From an uncultured Lachnospiraceae bacterium (lineage in GTDB: Bacteria > Bacillota > Clostridia > Lachnospirales > Lachnospiraceae), in the NCBI GenBank assembly GCA_947175305.1, contig CAMWMO010000049.1, positions 1 to 7,994 of the forward strand: DNA of 7,994 nt, written 5' to 3'. The position numbers were made by a program, and so were the translations under genes. Below the pieces are notes generated by a model. That model saw only the letters and a program-made list of their open reading frames with translations. It had not been told where the DNA came from and searched no databases. Positions 6,096 to 7,994 of the stretch are shown piece by piece. The first letter of the stretch is position 1. Each line of letters starts with the position of its first letter.

Positions 6096-6944
6096 CTAAC
6101 TCATACTCCTGCGATAGTCACCTTTTAATCTTGCCGTCAGCTTCTCCAGTTCTTCATAGTAAAGCCCGGAACCCCCAAGCGCCCCCGCGCCCTCCTCCTT
6201 CATCACCTGATAGGTGACCAGCATCCTGTTTTCATCCGTCCCCTCAAAGGAGCCCTCCGCCTGTTTCACGATACGCTCCACCTCCAGAGACAGATCGTGA
6301 TACTCCGGATGCTTTGCAATATAGTCAATGTAAGCCTTCTCCCTGTGACCCATGCGAAGCGCCGCCAAATACATGGTCAGCCCCTCTCTCTTCCCATCGA
6401 TCTCGTAGGATCTTCGATACAGATCTGCCGCCTGCTCATACAAAAACATTCCCGCGCAGGCCGTTCCCATATTATGATACAGTCTGGCTGTCAATAGCTT
6501 TTCTGTATCCGGCACTGCGGAGAGCAGACTCTGATACTGCTGCAGCGCCGCCAGATAACGCTTCTCCCCCAACAGGTAATCCGCCTTGGCCTTGTGCCGT
6601 TCATAAGGACTTAAGCCCTCGTTGCCCCGTACGATCTCTTCCGTCCTCCGGATCACCTCCGGCGGATAAATACTTACATACTCCAGGATAGCGCCCACAT
6701 AAGCCGCCGTGGAACCCTTGCGGTTCATAAGCGCAGAGAGTGCGTGCGCCAGATCGTTTAAGCCGCACTGCTCTTCCAGCCAGCGCACCATTTCCCGCTG
6801 CATGATCTCTCCGTCCAGGAGCTCCGCTCTGTCCACGAAAAGAAAACATAGCTCCTCTACCGAATATAGGTTTACATAAAATCTTTCCACATAGTAAGGG
6901 GTCTCGGCTCTTCTGCCCGTCCCCAGGATCATATGACTGCTCAT
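6096..6944 (-). CDS. TPR-like helical-repeat protein of unknown function
   Basis: A soluble 282-residue protein with no signal peptide or membrane segment. The middle, from about 113 to 215, shows TPR-like helix pairs: a KADYLLGEKRYLAALQQY helix pair, then LYHNMGTACAGMFLYEQAADLYRRSYEID, with the small and aromatic residues at the spacing expected of TPRs (the Ala-Gly turn and the Tyr-Glu-Gln-Ala-Ala start of the second helix). The first 100 residues are mostly helical and contain no known motif. The C-terminal part, about 216-282, is charged with a small Gly-rich patch (AGALGGSG). TPR domains bind other proteins, and the gene lies between the actin/Hsp70-like protein (22 nt upstream) and the coiled-coil membrane protein (27 nt downstream), so it may be an adaptor between them. 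The ATG at 6944 is preceded only by a weak AGGAACGGAAG site; a second in-frame ATG lies at 6932. Start choice is moderate, coding status is clear. Confidence 0.85.
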   Translation of the reverse strand: MSSHMILGTGRRAETPYYVERFYVNLYSVEELCFLFVDRAELLDGEIMQREMVRWLEEQCGLNDLAHALSALMNRKGSTAAYVGAILEYVSIYPPEVIRRTEEIVRGNEGLSPYERHKAKADYLLGEKRYLAALQQYQSLLSAVPDTEKLLTARLYHNMGTACAGMFLYEQAADLYRRSYEIDGKREGLTMYLAALRMGHREKAYIDYIAKHPEYHDLSLEVERIVKQAEGSFEGTDENRMLVTYQVMKEEGAGALGGSGLYYEELEKLTARLKGDYRRSMS

Positions 6945-6970
6945 ATTCTCTTCCGTTCCTCACCGCTCAT
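6941..6970 (-). other. Nine-codon bridging ORF with ATGA overlaps at both ends
   Basis: The ATG at 6970-6968 overlaps the stop of the upstream gene (TGA at 6969-6967). It opens a frame encoding MSGEERKRI whose own TGA (6943-6941) overlaps the ATG of the TPR gene (6944-6942). Both junctions are ATGA. A terminating ribosome could restart twice and so carry translation across the 22-nt gap. The peptide itself is unlikely to matter; this would be a coupling device, or chance. Confidence 0.3.
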
Positions 6971-7994
6971 GAAATCTGAAACGATTCTTCCCAGATCTGT
7001 CCGTTAGAAGGGAAAAACTCCCCCAATCCCAGATCCGTCACCTTGATCTGCACGATATCGGCGCCGGCCATCGACACTTCCAGCTCATACCTGGCAAAAG
7101 GCGCGTCAGTCTTCTCTGCTCCCGTAAGCGGGATCTTCTTCGTCTCCACATTCTTTCCCGTGAGCGGCGTGATGACAAAGGACAGTGACTTTTCCGCTCC
7201 CAAAAAGATATCGCAGGTCTTGCGCAGATCATACCAGCTTTCTCCCGCGTCCAGAAGGGCATAGTAGGATTCCTTTCCCTGCCGCTTGACTCGCATGCCG
7301 ATATTTGCCTTTAATTTATCTTCTCCCAGAAAGATATGGGTCTTACCCGCCTCGCTGGGCTCTCTCTTCTCCAACAGACTGTAGACCGCGCCGCAGCTAA
7401 ATAGATTATTGCCCTGAAACACCCGCCTGTTACGGCATAAAAACTGCAAAGAGCTCTTGTGCCACTCCTCCCGGAAGCCGTCTCCCAGAAGATAGGCTGA
7501 TGAGACGATCCGCCCCTCGCACAGCTTCTCCAAAATCCCCAGAAACCTTTCGTCCGCCAGCCGGAAAGCATCCTGCTTTACAGAATCCTCTTCCTCCTCC
7601 CGGGGAATCACCAGCGTCTCGTACAGCTGCTCCTCGATCAACGTCACGATGGGCGTCGTTCTCTTATTACACTCCATGCGGTAGATCTTTAAATATCTGC
7701 CGTCGTGCTCACATACCGCCACATGATAAGCCCACAGCTCAGCCGGCTGATGCAGCATGAAAGAATACAGGCTCTCCGTATGGCTCTGAAAATAAATCTG
7801 ATCTGTCTTTAGGTTCAGATTGGCCGCCACCTGCAAAAGGATCTCCACCATACGGTCATCCGTCTTATATACTGTAAACATAAAGGCGCCGATGTTCTCC
7901 ATGGCGGCAATGATGCTCATAAGCCCCAGACTGCGTCTCACAAACAGGGTCAGAAGCGCCACCGGATCATAAATTCCTCCATCCAGCTCGATCT
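6967..7994 (-). CDS. C-terminal part of an actin/Hsp70-like, DUF5716-type protein (5' end beyond the window)
   Basis: The frame is open to the right edge, giving 341 visible residues; codons continue upstream of the GTG at 7962, so that GTG is not the start. The fragment opens with DGGIYDPVALLTLFVRRSL, then a predicted alpha/beta region. At 7494-7474 it reads YLLGDGF, followed by a helix and then VFQGNNLFSCGAVYSL. This glycine-rich turn, helix and GA-containing helix order is the pattern of the second half of actin/Hsp70-fold ATPases, where the adenosine-binding Gly motif precedes a GAA helix. The end has VTDLGLGEFFPSNGQIW. From memory these features fit the uncharacterised Lachnospiraceae family DUF5716; I could not verify this. 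The N-terminal phosphate-binding half is outside the window, so ATP binding cannot be judged. It is the first visible gene of the operon and is followed after 22 nt by the TPR gene. Confidence 0.75.
   Translation of the reverse strand, partial: IELDGGIYDPVALLTLFVRRSLGLMSIIAAMENIGAFMFTVYKTDDRMVEILLQVAANLNLKTDQIYFQSHTESLYSFMLHQPAELWAYHVAVCEHDGRYLKIYRMECNKRTTPIVTLIEEQLYETLVIPREEEEDSVKQDAFRLADERFLGILEKLCEGRIVSSAYLLGDGFREEWHKSSLQFLCRNRRVFQGNNLFSCGAVYSLLEKREPSEAGKTHIFLGEDKLKANIGMRVKRQGKESYYALLDAGESWYDLRKTCDIFLGAEKSLSFVITPLTGKNVETKKIPLTGAEKTDAPFARYELEVSMAGADIVQIKVTDLGLGEFFPSNGQIWEESFQIS

Noticed and set aside
1..7994. tRNA, rRNA, CRISPR array, insertion sequence or phage genes
   Set aside because: I looked on both strands and saw no cloverleaf, no spaced repeats of that kind and no transposase or integrase motifs.

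Overview
The window looks like chromosome of a low- to mid-GC Firmicute, most likely a Lachnospiraceae-type Clostridium. The reasons are strong purine-rich Shine-Dalgarno sites, AT-rich spacers, hairpin-plus-U-run termination, and a cluster of uncharacterised proteins (a DUF5716-like protein and its neighbours) that I associate from memory with that family. This taxonomic call is inference. Every gene lies on the minus strand, so biological order runs from right to left.

Right side (7994 to about 2437) is one compact operon. In order of transcription it holds: the C-terminal part of a protein with an actin/Hsp70-like pattern (runs off the right edge); a TPR-like helical-repeat protein; a two-TM coiled-coil protein with an acidic N-terminus; adenylosuccinate lyase (purB) of the eukaryote-like type; and a cation diffusion facilitator (CDF) metal exporter. 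Gaps are 22, 27 and 25 nt, then a 4-nt ATGA overlap between purB and the CDF gene. A strong intrinsic terminator at 2437-2486 closes the operon. The first three proteins have no established function that I can name and form the most interesting protein-level system here.

The 523-nt gene-free stretch (1994-2516) is not empty. From right to left it holds the operon terminator, three copies of TGTGCAC, a possible decayed gene fragment, and a promoter with a perfect TATAAT. That promoter sits immediately before a roughly 100-nt element that folds as a three-way junction closed by a 16-bp stem ending in a U-run, so it is probably a small RNA gene. The stretch ends with a strong promoter (TTGACA-17-TTAAAT with an extended -10).

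Left side: that last promoter drives a single gene for a P1B-type Zn/Cd/Pb-exporting ATPase (122-1993) that lacks the N-terminal metal-binding domain. Downstream of it, a new ribosome binding site and start codon (14-12) open another gene that leaves the window after four codons.

Two unrelated classes of metal exporter (CDF and P-type ATPase) therefore sit side by side but in separate transcription units, with the candidate small RNA between them. No ArsR- or MerR-type regulator is visible in the window.
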